Below are positions 21,579 to 31,152 of a stretch of 64,000 nt of DNA, piece by piece. Origin of the DNA: Rhizobiaceae bacterium (GTDB lineage Bacteria > Pseudomonadota > Alphaproteobacteria > Rhizobiales > Rhizobiaceae); contig JAEPQK010000001.1 of NCBI GenBank assembly GCA_017640615.1, positions 922,047-986,046 on the forward strand. The letters run 5' to 3'. Position 1 is the first letter of the stretch. The number at the start of each line of letters is the position of its first letter. A program made the translations under genes and the position numbers. Below the pieces are notes generated by a model. The model searched no databases and had not been told where the DNA came from. It saw only the letters and a program-made list of their open reading frames with translations.

Positions 21579-22213
21579 GACACGACAATGCGGCCGATCC
21601 AGTCCTTCACAGCTCGCGCCATGGTGTTCAAATGGTCCGCGGCGGAAAAACCGGAGATCGTCTTGCGTGGCTTGAGATCATGATCGCCATCCTCGAGCCA
21701 GAGCAGTTCGATCGTGGGTGCGAGACCGTAGCCCGGAACTTCTTCCCGCGTTCCGAACTCGTCGCGCGTGCCCTGGCAAATCAGCGTTGGTGTGCGGAGG
21801 TTTTCCAGATGCGCGGTGCGCAGCTGTGTTGGCTTGGCCGGCGGGTGGAAGGGATAACCCAGGCACAGCAGGCCAGCGATACGGTTTTTCGCGTAGAGAT
21901 CGTCAGCCACCATCGAGGCCACGCGTCCGCCCATCGATTTGCCGCCGATGATCAGCGGGCCGGCCGCACCGAGCTTGTCGACCGCTTCCAGATATTCTGG
22001 ATTGAGCTTGTCGGCGCGGGGCGGCGGCTTGCGCGCGCCCGATCGGCGGGCGGCCATATAGCCGAATTCGAAGCGGGCGACGCGCAGGCCGCAACTGGCC
22101 AAGGCCTCAGCAGCGGCAGTCATCGACTTGGAATCCATTGGCGCGCCGGCGCCATGGGCCAGAAGGATCGTCGCGGGTGCGGTTTCTGGCCCGTCGAACA
22201 GGAAGTCGGTCAC
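21575..22213 (-). CDS. Alpha/beta hydrolase of the KANL3/Tex30 type
   Basis: A small 212-residue alpha/beta hydrolase. It shows an oxyanion-type LLAHGAGAPMDS near residue 20, the nucleophile elbow IGGKSMGGRVASM with Ser, an Asp region at CQGTRDEFGT, and a terminal GDHDLKP with the catalytic His, so the triad looks complete. The start is a GTG that overlaps the upstream TPR gene stop. The substrate cannot be read from the sequence. It lies between the TPR protein and xthA in the end-joining operon. Confidence 0.85.
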   Translation of the reverse strand: MTDFLFDGPETAPATILLAHGAGAPMDSKSMTAAAEALASCGLRVARFEFGYMAARRSGARKPPPRADKLNPEYLEAVDKLGAAGPLIIGGKSMGGRVASMVADDLYAKNRIAGLLCLGYPFHPPAKPTQLRTAHLENLRTPTLICQGTRDEFGTREEVPGYGLAPTIELLWLEDGDHDLKPRKTISGFSAADHLNTMARAVKDWIGRIVVS

Positions 22214-23295
22214 GCCGTAGACTTCCGGCTCAAATGCAGATCAACAAACTGAATGCCGCGCTGCGCTGTGCGCGCCCAATCGGATGCACTGTCGAGTTCG
22301 AGATAGCGGCTCCAGAGACGCTTCGCCTCGTCCAGTTCGTCTGCCTCGAACTCCAAACGGGCAAGATTAAAGATCGCGTCTGCATATCCGGGGTCGATTG
22401 CGAGCGCGCGGCGCAGATGGCTGCGCGCGGTTTCTGCGCTGCCCGTTTCCACCGTGAGGTCGGCGAGGTTGAACCACGCTTCCACAAAGCCCGGATCGTG
22501 CTTTAGCGCGCGTACATAGTCGTTCGCGGCTTCCTGATCGCGGCCGACAGCGCGCATGCAATTGGCGCGGTTGAAGGCGGCGACCGCGTCGGCGGGGTCG
22601 ATTGCCAGGCAGCGGGCATAGAGCGCGATTGCATCGTCGAACTCGCCGTCTGCCTCGGCTTCCTCAGCGTCAGCAAACACATCGTCCAGACCCGCATCGT
22701 CGCCGCCCAGATCGAATAGCATCTGGCCGCTGAGTTCCGCCAGGCCGTCATCATGGCGAGCATAAATCGTGCCCTGGCCGCCGGGATGCAGCGATTTGGC
22801 CGTGAGCGATGCGACAGGGCCCGAGCGGTGGATCGAGCGCGCAATGTCGTGCCAGTCCGCGCCGCCGGCGATTAGTCCGGCGAATTTGCGGGCGAGGATA
22901 GCATCGCGGAAGGTGAATGGCGCGGCATCACTCTCGAACGCATCGAATAGTCTGAGGAGCTCAAAGTCGGGCTCGGTGAGGCCCGATTGCTGCAAAAGGG
23001 CGCTTTGCTCGATCGTTGCGCCGTCGGGTGCTGCTTTGAGGCCTAGCGCGCGCAAAAAGCCGTTTTCGCTCAGGATTTCGAGGCCGGGCCGGCGCGCGGC
23101 TTCAAGCCGCGCTGCAATGCGGGCATCGGTTTCCTTTTCCAGCAGCTTGCGGCCGACGACGGCATGCGTGGTCTGCCTGCGCACGCCGCGGCCGGCCTTG
23201 GAGCCGACCCGGTTTGCGTGGCGCACGGCCAGGCGCAGCGGAAAGGCGGCAAGCGGGCCGATAATGCCGAAGCTTTGGCCCGCCTCGGTCGTCAC
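22210..23295 (-). CDS. TPR-repeat protein in the NHEJ operon
   Basis: A 361-residue protein of unknown function. Residues 1 to about 180 resemble no family I can name with certainty (a basic stretch with GSKAGRGVRRQ and a helical region). From about residue 210 there are three to four tetratricopeptide repeats, seen as EFDDAIALYARCLAIDPAD, DQEAANDYVRALKHDPG and SAETARSHLRRALAIDPGYADAIFNLARLE. No signal peptide is visible. The GTG start overlaps the ku stop and its own stop overlaps the hydrolase start, so it is translationally coupled on both sides and may act as a scaffold. It could instead be an unrelated passenger. Confidence 0.75.
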   Translation of the reverse strand: MTTEAGQSFGIIGPLAAFPLRLAVRHANRVGSKAGRGVRRQTTHAVVGRKLLEKETDARIAARLEAARRPGLEILSENGFLRALGLKAAPDGATIEQSALLQQSGLTEPDFELLRLFDAFESDAAPFTFRDAILARKFAGLIAGGADWHDIARSIHRSGPVASLTAKSLHPGGQGTIYARHDDGLAELSGQMLFDLGGDDAGLDDVFADAEEAEADGEFDDAIALYARCLAIDPADAVAAFNRANCMRAVGRDQEAANDYVRALKHDPGFVEAWFNLADLTVETGSAETARSHLRRALAIDPGYADAIFNLARLEFEADELDEAKRLWSRYLELDSASDWARTAQRGIQFVDLHLSRKSTA

Positions 23296-24143
23296 GCCTT
23301 TTTCCTGGTCGCCTTCTTGGGCTTGGCGGCAGTTGCTGCCGGCTTGCTCTTGCTTTTTGCCGGCGGTTTGCTGTCGGAAAGGCTCGCTTTCAGCGCATCC
23401 ATCAGGTTGATGACGTTGCCACCGCGCTCAGGGGCTGCCGCGATGACCGGCTTATGGCCTTTGAGCTTCTCCTTGATCATCGCCATGAGTGCGGCCTCGT
23501 AGCGATCTTCGTAATTCTTTGGATCGAACTCGGTCGTCTTCTGCTCGATGAGCTTTTCGGCAAGGTCGAGCATTTCCTTGTCGGGTTCGCCGACAGGAAT
23601 GTTGTCGAAATACTCGGCTGTGCCGCGCACCTCATGCGGGTTGCGCAGCGTGCAGACGAACATGCCGGTTTCGCGTGGTGCGATGGTGATGACGCGTTCG
23701 CGGCTTGCAAGCACCAGGCGGGCGATCGCAACCTTGCCGGCCTTTTTCAGCGCTTCGCGCAGGACAACGAAGGTTTCCTCTGCCATCGCCCCGTCCGGCG
23801 CGAGATAATAGGGCGCGTCGAGATAGATCGCATCGATCGCACCCTCGTCCACGAAGGCCTCGATGCTGATCGTGTGGTTGGACTCGATCTTCACACTGTC
23901 GAGGTCATCGCTATCGATGATGATGTATTTCTTGTCCTCGTATTCGTAACCCTTCACCAGGTCGGACCGCTCGACGAGGCCGAGCTCGGGATCAACCGGT
24001 TTCATGTTGATCCGGTTGTGCGTGTCCTTATGCAACTGATTGAAGGTAATGCGGTCTTTCGAACTGGTCGCGTTGTAGAGCCGCACGGGGCAGCTCACCA
24101 AACTCAACCGCAAATGGCCTTTCCAGGTGGCGCGTGGTGCCAT
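23292..24143 (-). CDS. ku: Ku end-binding protein of bacterial NHEJ
   Basis: Homodimeric ring protein that binds DNA double-strand ends and recruits LigD. The 283 residues open with APRATWKGHLRLSLVSCPVRLYNATSSKDRITFNQLH, contain the Ku core to about residue 230, and end in a Lys/Ala/Pro-rich basic tail (KSKSKPAATAAKPKKATRKKA), a feature of Ku proteins that adds nonspecific DNA binding. ATG at 24143 is preferred over a GTG one codon earlier because GGAGA is better spaced. It follows ligD by 27 bases. Confidence 0.96.
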   Translation of the reverse strand: MAPRATWKGHLRLSLVSCPVRLYNATSSKDRITFNQLHKDTHNRINMKPVDPELGLVERSDLVKGYEYEDKKYIIIDSDDLDSVKIESNHTISIEAFVDEGAIDAIYLDAPYYLAPDGAMAEETFVVLREALKKAGKVAIARLVLASRERVITIAPRETGMFVCTLRNPHEVRGTAEYFDNIPVGEPDKEMLDLAEKLIEQKTTEFDPKNYEDRYEAALMAMIKEKLKGHKPVIAAAPERGGNVINLMDALKASLSDSKPPAKSKSKPAATAAKPKKATRKKA

Positions 24144-24170
24144 CACCGTCTCCTACGCAAATACTCAAGG

Positions 24171-26606
24171 CTAAGCGCCCGGCAGAGCACGGGCATTGTC
24201 GCCGATCTGGGCCCAAGGATCGCCTGAAGAGGTTAACAGCCCAGGTAACGTAGAATAATTCAAATCCTCCGGCGCGTCGATTGACTCCAAATCGCCCCAG
24301 GAAAGTGGAGTTGAAGCGGGCAAATTCGGTCGGGCGCGCAGCGAATAGGGCGCAACTGCCGTGGCTCCGCGCGCATTGCGGTGAAAATCGATGAAGATGC
24401 GACCCCTTCGGTTCGCTTTGCCCATTATGGTTGTGAAAAGGTCGGGTGCTGTGGCCGCCAACTTCTCAGCGATCTTACCCGTTGCAGTGTGTACGCGCTT
24501 CCAAGTTGGGCCGGGTTTGATCGGCACAACGAGGTGCAAGCCGCTGCCGCCGGAAGTCTTCACAAAGGGCACAAGGTCCATCGCTTCGATCTGCCTGCGC
24601 AGGTGGATGGCGGCTTCCACGATTTCGCGCCAGGCAATGCCTTCGCCCGGGTCGAGGTCGAACACGACGCGGTCGGCCTTTTCAGGCTTTTTGCGCATTG
24701 AACCCCAGGCGTGGAACTCGACCACGCCGAACTGCGCCAGCGCGAGATAGGCCTTGGCGTCTTCGATGGCGATATAGTGCTTGGTTTCGCCGTCTGAGTT
24801 CTCCATTTCGAACGTTGCAAGCGATGGCGGCATGCCGGAAAAAGCATGGCGCTGGTAGAAGCAATCCTTCGGGCGCCCAGTCGGGCAGCGCATTAGCGAG
24901 ACGGGACGGCCCAGAATATGCGGCAGCATGAAGTCGCCCACCGCCGCGTAGAAAATCGCAATATCGAGCTTGGTTGCACCTGTTTTCCCGAAAACGCGCC
25001 GCTGCGGGTTGGTAACCCAGATGCCGGCAAGGTCGGCATCGGAAATGAGCCGCTTGCGGGGACGCGCAGGCCCCGCGGAAAGCTCCGCCTCGCGCAGACC
25101 CTTGTAGACGGCGTGGCGCAGCATGCCGCTCGTTGTACGGTTGGAATAATGGATATGGGCGGAAAGCACCGGCCTGACCGGCAGCACGTCCTTGGGCGCG
25201 CCATCGAAGGCCGGTGCGCCTGCTCGTAGCGGCTCGAGCCGCTCGACCAGCATTTTGAGCGTTGCGTTGTCGAAACCCGTGCCAACCTTGCCGACGAACA
25301 CAAGCTCGCCGTTTTGCCATTCGCCGAGTGCGAGGGCGGCCAGGCCGCTATTGGTTTCGGAAGGCGTGTAGCCGCCAATGACAAAATCACCTGTTTTTTG
25401 CGCCTTCACCTTGAGCCAGGTCTTGGACCGACCGTGCTCATATTTTGCGTCGGCGCGCTTGGAAATAATTCCTTCCAGGTTCATTTCGGAGGCACGTTCG
25501 AAAAACGGTCTGCCGTCGCCTTCAATGTGATCGCTGAAGAGGATCGTTGCCGGCTTCGGGTCGGTTGCCTCCAGAAGCTGGCGCAGCAGGTCCTTGCGTT
25601 TTTGCAGCGGCAATTGCCGTAAATCGTAGCCGTCGAGATGGAGGATGTCGAAGGCGTAGAAGACGAGCCGCTCTGAGGCCTTGGCCGATAATGCGTCCTG
25701 AAGCGCGGCAAAGCGGGTGATCCCGTCATCGTCCGGCACGACCACCTCGCCATCCAAAATCGCCTGCTTGCAGGGCAGGGCGGAGAACGCTTTAGCCAAT
25801 GCCGAATAGCGCTTCGTCCAGTCGAGGCCGCTTCGCGTGATCATTCGCGTCTCCGCGCCGTCGATTTCAACCAGCGTGCGGTAACCGTCGAACTTGATTT
25901 CATGCAGCCATGTGCCCTGCAGAGGTGGGTTTTCGGCAGCTGTGGCGAGTTGAGGTTTCAGTCCGGCCGGGAAGGCGCCTTTGACCGCGCTGCGCAGGCG
26001 CCCGACCTTTGGCGGCTTCGCAGGCGGACCACTGGTCTTAGCCGACGCGGCGACAAGCTCTTCGATACGGCGGCCAGTTTTCACGCTTTCTGGGCGCTCC
26101 GCCAAAATGTCGACGTCGGGCGCCGCAGCCTGATCGCGCTCTTTGAAAAGCAGCCAGTTGCGCTTGGTCTCGCCTTGTTTGGGCTTGAGACGGGCCAGCA
26201 TCCAGCCGCCATTCAGTTTCTCGCCGGCGAGGCGAAATTTGAACGCACCGCCTTCGAGCGCCTTTTCCGGGTCTTCCATTGGTGCCCAGACGCCAGTGTC
26301 CCACACGATCATTGGACCGCCGCCATATTCGCCTTCTGGGATTACGCCCTCGAAATCGATATATTCGAGCGGATGGTCTTCTGTTTCGACCGCGAGGCGC
26401 TTCTGTTCGGGATCGAGCGAGGGGCCCTTCGGCACCGCCCAGCTTTTCAGTACGCCATCGAGCTCCAGCCGCAGATCGTAGTGATCGGCCGTGGCGGAGT
26501 GCTTGTGGATGACGAAGCGGTTGCCCGCGGCCTCGGTACCGGAGCCTGCCGGCTCGGGCGTGCGGGCAAAATCGCGTTTCGATTTGTAGTCTTTGAGAGA
26601 CGCCAT
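24171..26606 (-). CDS. ligD: ATP-dependent DNA ligase LigD (phosphoesterase-ligase-polymerase)
   Basis: Multifunctional end-joining ligase of 811 residues with domains in the Pseudomonas order. The N-terminal 3'-phosphoesterase (about 1-190) has FVIHKHSATADHYDLRLELDG. The ligase domain (about 225-520) carries the adenylated Lys in LHEIKFDGYRTL, GDGRPFFERA and EGIISKRADAKYEHGRSKTWLK. The C-terminal primase-like polymerase (about 535-811) has VVFDLDPGEGIAW with catalytic Asp residues, VKTSGGSGLHLVVP and IFIDFHRNARGATAVAPYS. All three active sites look intact. It heads the operon with ku, a TPR gene, a hydrolase and xthA. Confidence 0.97.
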   Translation of the reverse strand: MASLKDYKSKRDFARTPEPAGSGTEAAGNRFVIHKHSATADHYDLRLELDGVLKSWAVPKGPSLDPEQKRLAVETEDHPLEYIDFEGVIPEGEYGGGPMIVWDTGVWAPMEDPEKALEGGAFKFRLAGEKLNGGWMLARLKPKQGETKRNWLLFKERDQAAAPDVDILAERPESVKTGRRIEELVAASAKTSGPPAKPPKVGRLRSAVKGAFPAGLKPQLATAAENPPLQGTWLHEIKFDGYRTLVEIDGAETRMITRSGLDWTKRYSALAKAFSALPCKQAILDGEVVVPDDDGITRFAALQDALSAKASERLVFYAFDILHLDGYDLRQLPLQKRKDLLRQLLEATDPKPATILFSDHIEGDGRPFFERASEMNLEGIISKRADAKYEHGRSKTWLKVKAQKTGDFVIGGYTPSETNSGLAALALGEWQNGELVFVGKVGTGFDNATLKMLVERLEPLRAGAPAFDGAPKDVLPVRPVLSAHIHYSNRTTSGMLRHAVYKGLREAELSAGPARPRKRLISDADLAGIWVTNPQRRVFGKTGATKLDIAIFYAAVGDFMLPHILGRPVSLMRCPTGRPKDCFYQRHAFSGMPPSLATFEMENSDGETKHYIAIEDAKAYLALAQFGVVEFHAWGSMRKKPEKADRVVFDLDPGEGIAWREIVEAAIHLRRQIEAMDLVPFVKTSGGSGLHLVVPIKPGPTWKRVHTATGKIAEKLAATAPDLFTTIMGKANRRGRIFIDFHRNARGATAVAPYSLRARPNLPASTPLSWGDLESIDAPEDLNYSTLPGLLTSSGDPWAQIGDNARALPGA

Positions 26607-26661
26607 ATGGGCGTGAGACTACACGCGCATCAGGTAAAAGCCAGATGGCGACGCGGCGCGA

Positions 26662-28095
26662 TCACTCTACGGCTGTCGCAAGCGAAAGACTGATCTTGTC
26701 CTGCGTGACTGCTTCGCGCTTCAGCCACCATTTGTGCTCAGGTGAATACCACAGCGTGAAATCGTCTTGCCGCTGAACCGGGCGGCCGAACATGTTGAGC
26801 GTGATCTTCTCGACATGGCGGATGCGATAAGTGCCGAATATGCCAGCGGGCACGGCTACATCCTCCCAGCCTTCGACCGTTATCGACCAGTCGACCGTTC
26901 CCATGGGGACCTGTTCACCGGGCGAGCATTGCAGCATCATCACCATGGGCCCCGATTCCGGGCACAGAATGAAAATCTCGCCGGAACCCTCCGCGGCCGA
27001 ACCCGCCTTCAGGGGCCACAGGCCTGCAAGTGCATCCTGTTGGCGGCCGATGTGCAAATCGGGACCGTCGCCGCCGGGCACGAGCGTCGGCAGCAAGCTG
27101 CGAAAATAGGTGACCGTGCGCGGCTCGGCTTTGGTCGAGAAGGTGGCAACGGTGCTGACATGGGTAATGCCGGCTTCCGTCTGCTCGATGGTACGGGAAA
27201 CGAAACTGCGCCGTTCCGGCAAGGGCTTCACGACCGGGCGGAAGAAATTGATGAGATCCTCGATCGCCGCTTCCATGGGCGATAATTTGGCCTCGGGGCT
27301 GAGTACGAGTTCGAGAAAGACGAGTGTGCGTCCATTGTCCGGCGCATCGAAATCGGTAGCGCCTGGGTCGGCCGTGCCGCTTGGCGCTGAAAGCCGCTCG
27401 ATGATCCTTTCCGGCAGTCCCAGATTGGGGTTGAGCCAGAAAGCTATTTCCGCGTCGTGGAGCGCCCGCTGCGTGTTCCCCAGCTCCTCATACGCCGATG
27501 CGCGGGCTGAATAGAGTGCGGCATTGTAGGGCTCGAGCGCCAGTACCTGATCGAAGTCGGGCAGGGCGGCTTCGTGGTTTCCGAGCTTCACGTAGAGATA
27601 ACCCCTTGCCCTCAATGCGGAAGGGCGGAGCGGGTCGAGGTCGAGTGAGTGGTTGTAGTCGGCAAGGGCCGCGTCGAGATCGCCAAGCCGTGCCCGGGCG
27701 ACGCCGCGATGCTGGAACGACCAGGCGCTTCGTGGGTCGAGCTCGATGGCGGTGTCGAGCGCAGCCACAACCGCCGGGTAGTCGCGCAACTGGAGCCTGA
27801 CCCAGCCGAGGTCGCGGTATAGCCTGGGATTTTGCGGGTCGATCTCAAGCGCGGTCTCATAGTCGGCCACCGCGCCTTCCCAGTCCTCTTGCTGCTCTTT
27901 CGCGTCGGCGCGATTGCGCAGCAGTCGTACCTGGGCCGGATCGCTGATATCCGGATCGGCAAGCAGTCTGTCGCAGGCGGCGATGCGCGGCTCCGGGTCC
28001 AGCTTGCGGTTGGCGCAATCGCGCTCATCCGATTCAGTGTCGGCAAAAGCCACTATTGCAAGAAACGAAAATGCCAGCGTCAACAGCAGTCGCAT
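26662..28095 (-). CDS. Exported TPR-repeat protein of unknown function
   Basis: A 477-residue protein with an N-terminal signal peptide (MRLLLTLAFSFLAIVAFADT). About residues 20-215 carry tandem tetratricopeptide repeats, for example DWEGAVADYETALEIDPQNPRLYRDLGWVRLQ, GDLDAALADYNHSLDLDPLRPSALRARG and GNHEAALPDFDQVLALEPY. The C-terminal part (about 260-477) looks beta-rich and ends with VQRQDDFTLWYSPEHKWWLKREAV, similar in feel to domains of exported outer-surface or cell-envelope proteins, but I cannot name it. The ATG at 28095 follows GGAGGTGA; a GTG three codons upstream overlaps that ribosome site. Confidence 0.8.
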   Translation of the reverse strand: MRLLLTLAFSFLAIVAFADTESDERDCANRKLDPEPRIAACDRLLADPDISDPAQVRLLRNRADAKEQQEDWEGAVADYETALEIDPQNPRLYRDLGWVRLQLRDYPAVVAALDTAIELDPRSAWSFQHRGVARARLGDLDAALADYNHSLDLDPLRPSALRARGYLYVKLGNHEAALPDFDQVLALEPYNAALYSARASAYEELGNTQRALHDAEIAFWLNPNLGLPERIIERLSAPSGTADPGATDFDAPDNGRTLVFLELVLSPEAKLSPMEAAIEDLINFFRPVVKPLPERRSFVSRTIEQTEAGITHVSTVATFSTKAEPRTVTYFRSLLPTLVPGGDGPDLHIGRQQDALAGLWPLKAGSAAEGSGEIFILCPESGPMVMMLQCSPGEQVPMGTVDWSITVEGWEDVAVPAGIFGTYRIRHVEKITLNMFGRPVQRQDDFTLWYSPEHKWWLKREAVTQDKISLSLATAVE

Positions 28096-28233
28096 CGAGC
28101 TCACCTCCCAGCAACGGCTGAAACGCCCGAGAGCGGCGATGAGACCTGCATGCGTCTGACCGCGGCCAAGTGCGTTTCAGACCCTCAAGGCGAGTTTAGC
28201 AACCGCGGCTATGGAAAGCGACTGCTTCTCCGA

Positions 28234-29235
28234 CTAGTGGTCGTGTACCTTGCAATATGCCTCATGCACCGGCCCCCGGCCTAGATGGTGGCGGAAGCTC
28301 TTCATCTCGGCGAAGTATGGGATCGGAGCGCGCACCGGACGGTCAGACGCATTGTCAAAGTCATCGAAGAGCGTCTGCAACGTAACGACTACGCGTTCGG
28401 CGTCGTTCCAGTCTCGGTATTTGCCCAGGTCGATCTTGTAGGCCGCCTGCAGGTAGTCCATCCCCTGTTCCCAAAGCGGCTTCGCCTGATCGGTGACATA
28501 CTGCAGATAGTCGCGCATGGTGCGCACATCGTCCTTGGTGGAGAGAGGACCGTGACCCGCCACCACGGTTTCGACGTCCATTCCCAGCACCATGTCGCAA
28601 ACGTCGATCCAGCGTTTGACGGGGCCATACCAAGCGATCGGCGTACCTTCGGTGAAAAGGATGTCGCCGGTGTAGATGACCTTGTCGTCGGGAACGTAGA
28701 TCAGCGCATCGCCGAGCGAATGTGATGGCCCTACCTCGATCAGCTGTACTTTCTTCGAGCCAACCATGATGTCGAGTGTGCCGGAGAAGGTTTCCGTCGG
28801 CGGGGTCAGTTCGATCCCCGAAAAGTCGAAAGGCCTGAAACATTCGCGCATGAACACGCCGGCGCTGCCGAACTGTTCCGCGTTGGTGCAGATGTTGTGA
28901 ATGACCTTGGGGTCGAAGCGGGCAAAGTCTGCCACCGTGCCTTCGGTCGCGATGATGCGTGCGCCTTCAACGAGCTGGTTGCCGAATGTGTGATCACCAT
29001 CGGCATGCGTATTGACCAGCGTTCCGATTTTCTTGGCCGCCGGGATAGAGTCGCGATAGGCCTTGAGCATTTCAGCCGTCATCTTGAGGTCGAACAGCGT
29101 GTCGACCAGCAGCGAGGCGTCGCCATCGACGACTATTCCCGAGTTGGACCACCCCCAGCTTCCGTCAGGCACCAGATAGGCGTAGCAGCCGTTACCGAGA
29201 TCGTGGATTCCTTTGGTGAATTGCCATTTCGCCAT
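28234..29235 (-). CDS. MBL-fold metallo-hydrolase
   Basis: Metallo-beta-lactamase superfamily hydrolase, 333 residues. The zinc-loop motif reads THADGDHTFGN (His77, Asp79, Asp81, His82), with Asp in place of the middle His of the usual HxHxDH. Further metal ligands are in the conserved VGPSHSLGDALIY and near VVAGHGPLSTKDD. The protein has no signal peptide. It follows a TRAP transporter on the same strand by 16 bases, so it probably acts on the imported compound or its thioester/lactone. The start MAKWQF is chosen for the ribosome site GGGAGAAG; a few extra upstream codons are unsupported. Confidence 0.88.
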   Translation of the reverse strand: MAKWQFTKGIHDLGNGCYAYLVPDGSWGWSNSGIVVDGDASLLVDTLFDLKMTAEMLKAYRDSIPAAKKIGTLVNTHADGDHTFGNQLVEGARIIATEGTVADFARFDPKVIHNICTNAEQFGSAGVFMRECFRPFDFSGIELTPPTETFSGTLDIMVGSKKVQLIEVGPSHSLGDALIYVPDDKVIYTGDILFTEGTPIAWYGPVKRWIDVCDMVLGMDVETVVAGHGPLSTKDDVRTMRDYLQYVTDQAKPLWEQGMDYLQAAYKIDLGKYRDWNDAERVVVTLQTLFDDFDNASDRPVRAPIPYFAEMKSFRHHLGRGPVHEAYCKVHDH

Positions 29236-29251
29236 TGATCTTCTCCCAGAG

Positions 29252-30568
29252 CTAGACGAGCGCCGTGGCAAGCCACGGGAACAGGAAAACGAGGATGAGC
29301 ACGCACAGCATCATCAGTGCGAAAGGTGCTGCTCCGATGAAAATCTCACCGAGCGTGACGTCGCTGTCGGGGCCGAGCGTCGCCTTGATCACGTAGACGG
29401 CTATGCCGAAGGGTGGGGTCAGCAGTCCGATTTCAACGGCAATCACCACCAGCACGCCCAACCAGATCAGGTCGACCTGGGCCGCCATGAGGATCGGCAG
29501 TGCGATTGGCAGCGTCAGCAGCATGATCGATGCGGAATCGAGGATCGTACCCAACAGCATGATCACCATGATGAGCAGTAGGATGATGCCGGTCGGCCCG
29601 AGGCCGGAATCCACCACCCACGTGCCGAGCACACCCGGCATCCCTGACATCGAGAGCATGCGCGAATAGAGGCTGGCGCCGATGATCAGGAAGCAGATCG
29701 AGGCGGTGGTATGCCCGGTCTGGACCAGTACCTGCCAGAAGCTCGCCCAGGTCAGCCGCCTCTTTGCCAGTGAAATGACGAGCGCTCCGAGGGCGCCGGC
29801 CGCTCCTGCCTCCGTCGGCGTGAACACGCCTCCATAGATGCCGCCGAGCACCAATGCGATCAGCAAGACGATCGGGAATATTTTGATGAGCATTTCGAGC
29901 ATGCTCATATCTTCCGGTTCGTCCGTTTGCTGTGAAACCGAGCTCCCGACAAAACTGCTGGCAAAGCGGGCAAGCAGCATGATGCCGACGCAGTAGACCA
30001 CGGACAGAAGGATCCCCGGGATAACACCCGCGATGAACAATGAGCCCACCGACTGTTCTGTCAGCACGCCGTAAAGAATGAACAGAAGGCTGGGCGGGAT
30101 CAGCATGCCGAGCACGGACGATCCGGCAACGACGCCGACCGAAAAGCGGCCGGAATAGCCATGTCGCATCATCTCCGGAACCGCGACCTTGGTAAACACG
30201 GCCGCTGAGGCAATCGATATGCCGGTGATGGCCGCAAACACGGCATTGGCAGCGACCGTTGCGATGCCGAGCCCGCCCAGTATCTTCCTGAACAGCTGCG
30301 CGGCCACTTCGAACGTATCGCGGCCGATACCCGCGACGGCGACCAGCAGCCCCATGAAGACAAAAAGTGGCACGACCCCGAACAAATAGTCGGAGATCGA
30401 ATCCTTGAATGCCAGGACCATCATGTTGGAGGCGATCTGGAAATTGTCCCGCAGCAGCCAGACGCCTAGAAACGACAGCAGCATGAGGGCAATTGACACG
30501 TGCATGCCGGAATAGATCAGGACGAGCATGGCGCCGATGGAGGCGGCCGCAATTTCGATGCCGCTCAT
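29252..30568 (-). CDS. TRAP transporter large permease (DctM family)
   Basis: Twelve-helix membrane subunit of a tripartite ATP-independent periplasmic transporter, 438 residues, normal length. Typical DctM segments are GIASAAVFTKVAVPEM-like ISIASAAVFTKVAVPEMM, VVAGSSVLGMLIPPSLLFILYG, GGIYGGVFTPTEAGAAGALG and GLLTPPFGIAVYVIK. It uses the sodium gradient to move an organic acid delivered by the binding protein. Its ATG overlaps the small-permease stop. The ligand is unknown; neighbours suggest a carboxylic acid later activated with CoA. Confidence 0.95.
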   Translation of the reverse strand: MSGIEIAAASIGAMLVLIYSGMHVSIALMLLSFLGVWLLRDNFQIASNMMVLAFKDSISDYLFGVVPLFVFMGLLVAVAGIGRDTFEVAAQLFRKILGGLGIATVAANAVFAAITGISIASAAVFTKVAVPEMMRHGYSGRFSVGVVAGSSVLGMLIPPSLLFILYGVLTEQSVGSLFIAGVIPGILLSVVYCVGIMLLARFASSFVGSSVSQQTDEPEDMSMLEMLIKIFPIVLLIALVLGGIYGGVFTPTEAGAAGALGALVISLAKRRLTWASFWQVLVQTGHTTASICFLIIGASLYSRMLSMSGMPGVLGTWVVDSGLGPTGIILLLIMVIMLLGTILDSASIMLLTLPIALPILMAAQVDLIWLGVLVVIAVEIGLLTPPFGIAVYVIKATLGPDSDVTLGEIFIGAAPFALMMLCVLILVFLFPWLATALV

Positions 30569-31119
30569 GTCCGCCTCGCCAGTGCAGCGCGCGCGTGACC
30601 CGCCGCTTCAAAGAAGAACTGGAGCGAAATCGCAACGATGCCGATCTGCATGATTGCGAAGAGCGGCCATTGCGGAACGGTGAAAAAGCCCGGATTTCCC
30701 ATAAAGTGGCGGGCCGGAAACTCCCAGGCCTGCGCGACGCTCGGCCAGAAACGCCAGGCGATGAGGCCGAGAAGCACCGCTCCGACCAGATGGAACAGGG
30801 CCAGGATCAGCTCCCGCAGCGCGGGGGCGCGGTGTTCCAGCACATTGAGGAGAACATCTGACCGAGTCATCGAGCCCGACTTCAGTGTATGGGCTAGCTG
30901 CAGGAAAACGATGCCTACAATTGAAAACGCTACCAATTCGGCTACGCCGGCTATTGGTGCATTGAGCACTGTCCGCCCAAAAATGTCGGCGTTGATCAGG
31001 AGCATCAGGCCGATGATCCAGATCGTGCCGAGAGCGTTCATGCCTCCGATGATCTTGTCGAAGATGCTCGTGCGTTCGGATTGCCCGGATTCTTCCGGCA
31101 ACAGGGGCTCGTTGGCCAT
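30565..31119 (-). CDS. TRAP transporter small permease (DctQ family)
   Basis: Four-helix small membrane subunit of 184 residues that partners the large permease encoded next, with which it overlaps (ATGA). Hydrophobic helices lie at about residues 30-50, 65-87, 105-127 and 145-170, with the family segment NADIFGRTVLNAPIAGVAELVAFSIVGIVFLQLAHTLKSG. It is longer at the N-terminus than many DctQ proteins owing to a hydrophilic stretch (about residues 1-20). Confidence 0.92.
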   Translation of the reverse strand: MANEPLLPEESGQSERTSIFDKIIGGMNALGTIWIIGLMLLINADIFGRTVLNAPIAGVAELVAFSIVGIVFLQLAHTLKSGSMTRSDVLLNVLEHRAPALRELILALFHLVGAVLLGLIAWRFWPSVAQAWEFPARHFMGNPGFFTVPQWPLFAIMQIGIVAISLQFFFEAAGHARAALARRT

Positions 31120-31152
31120 CGACGTGACCTCCTCGCAGCCTTCTCGCGGAGT

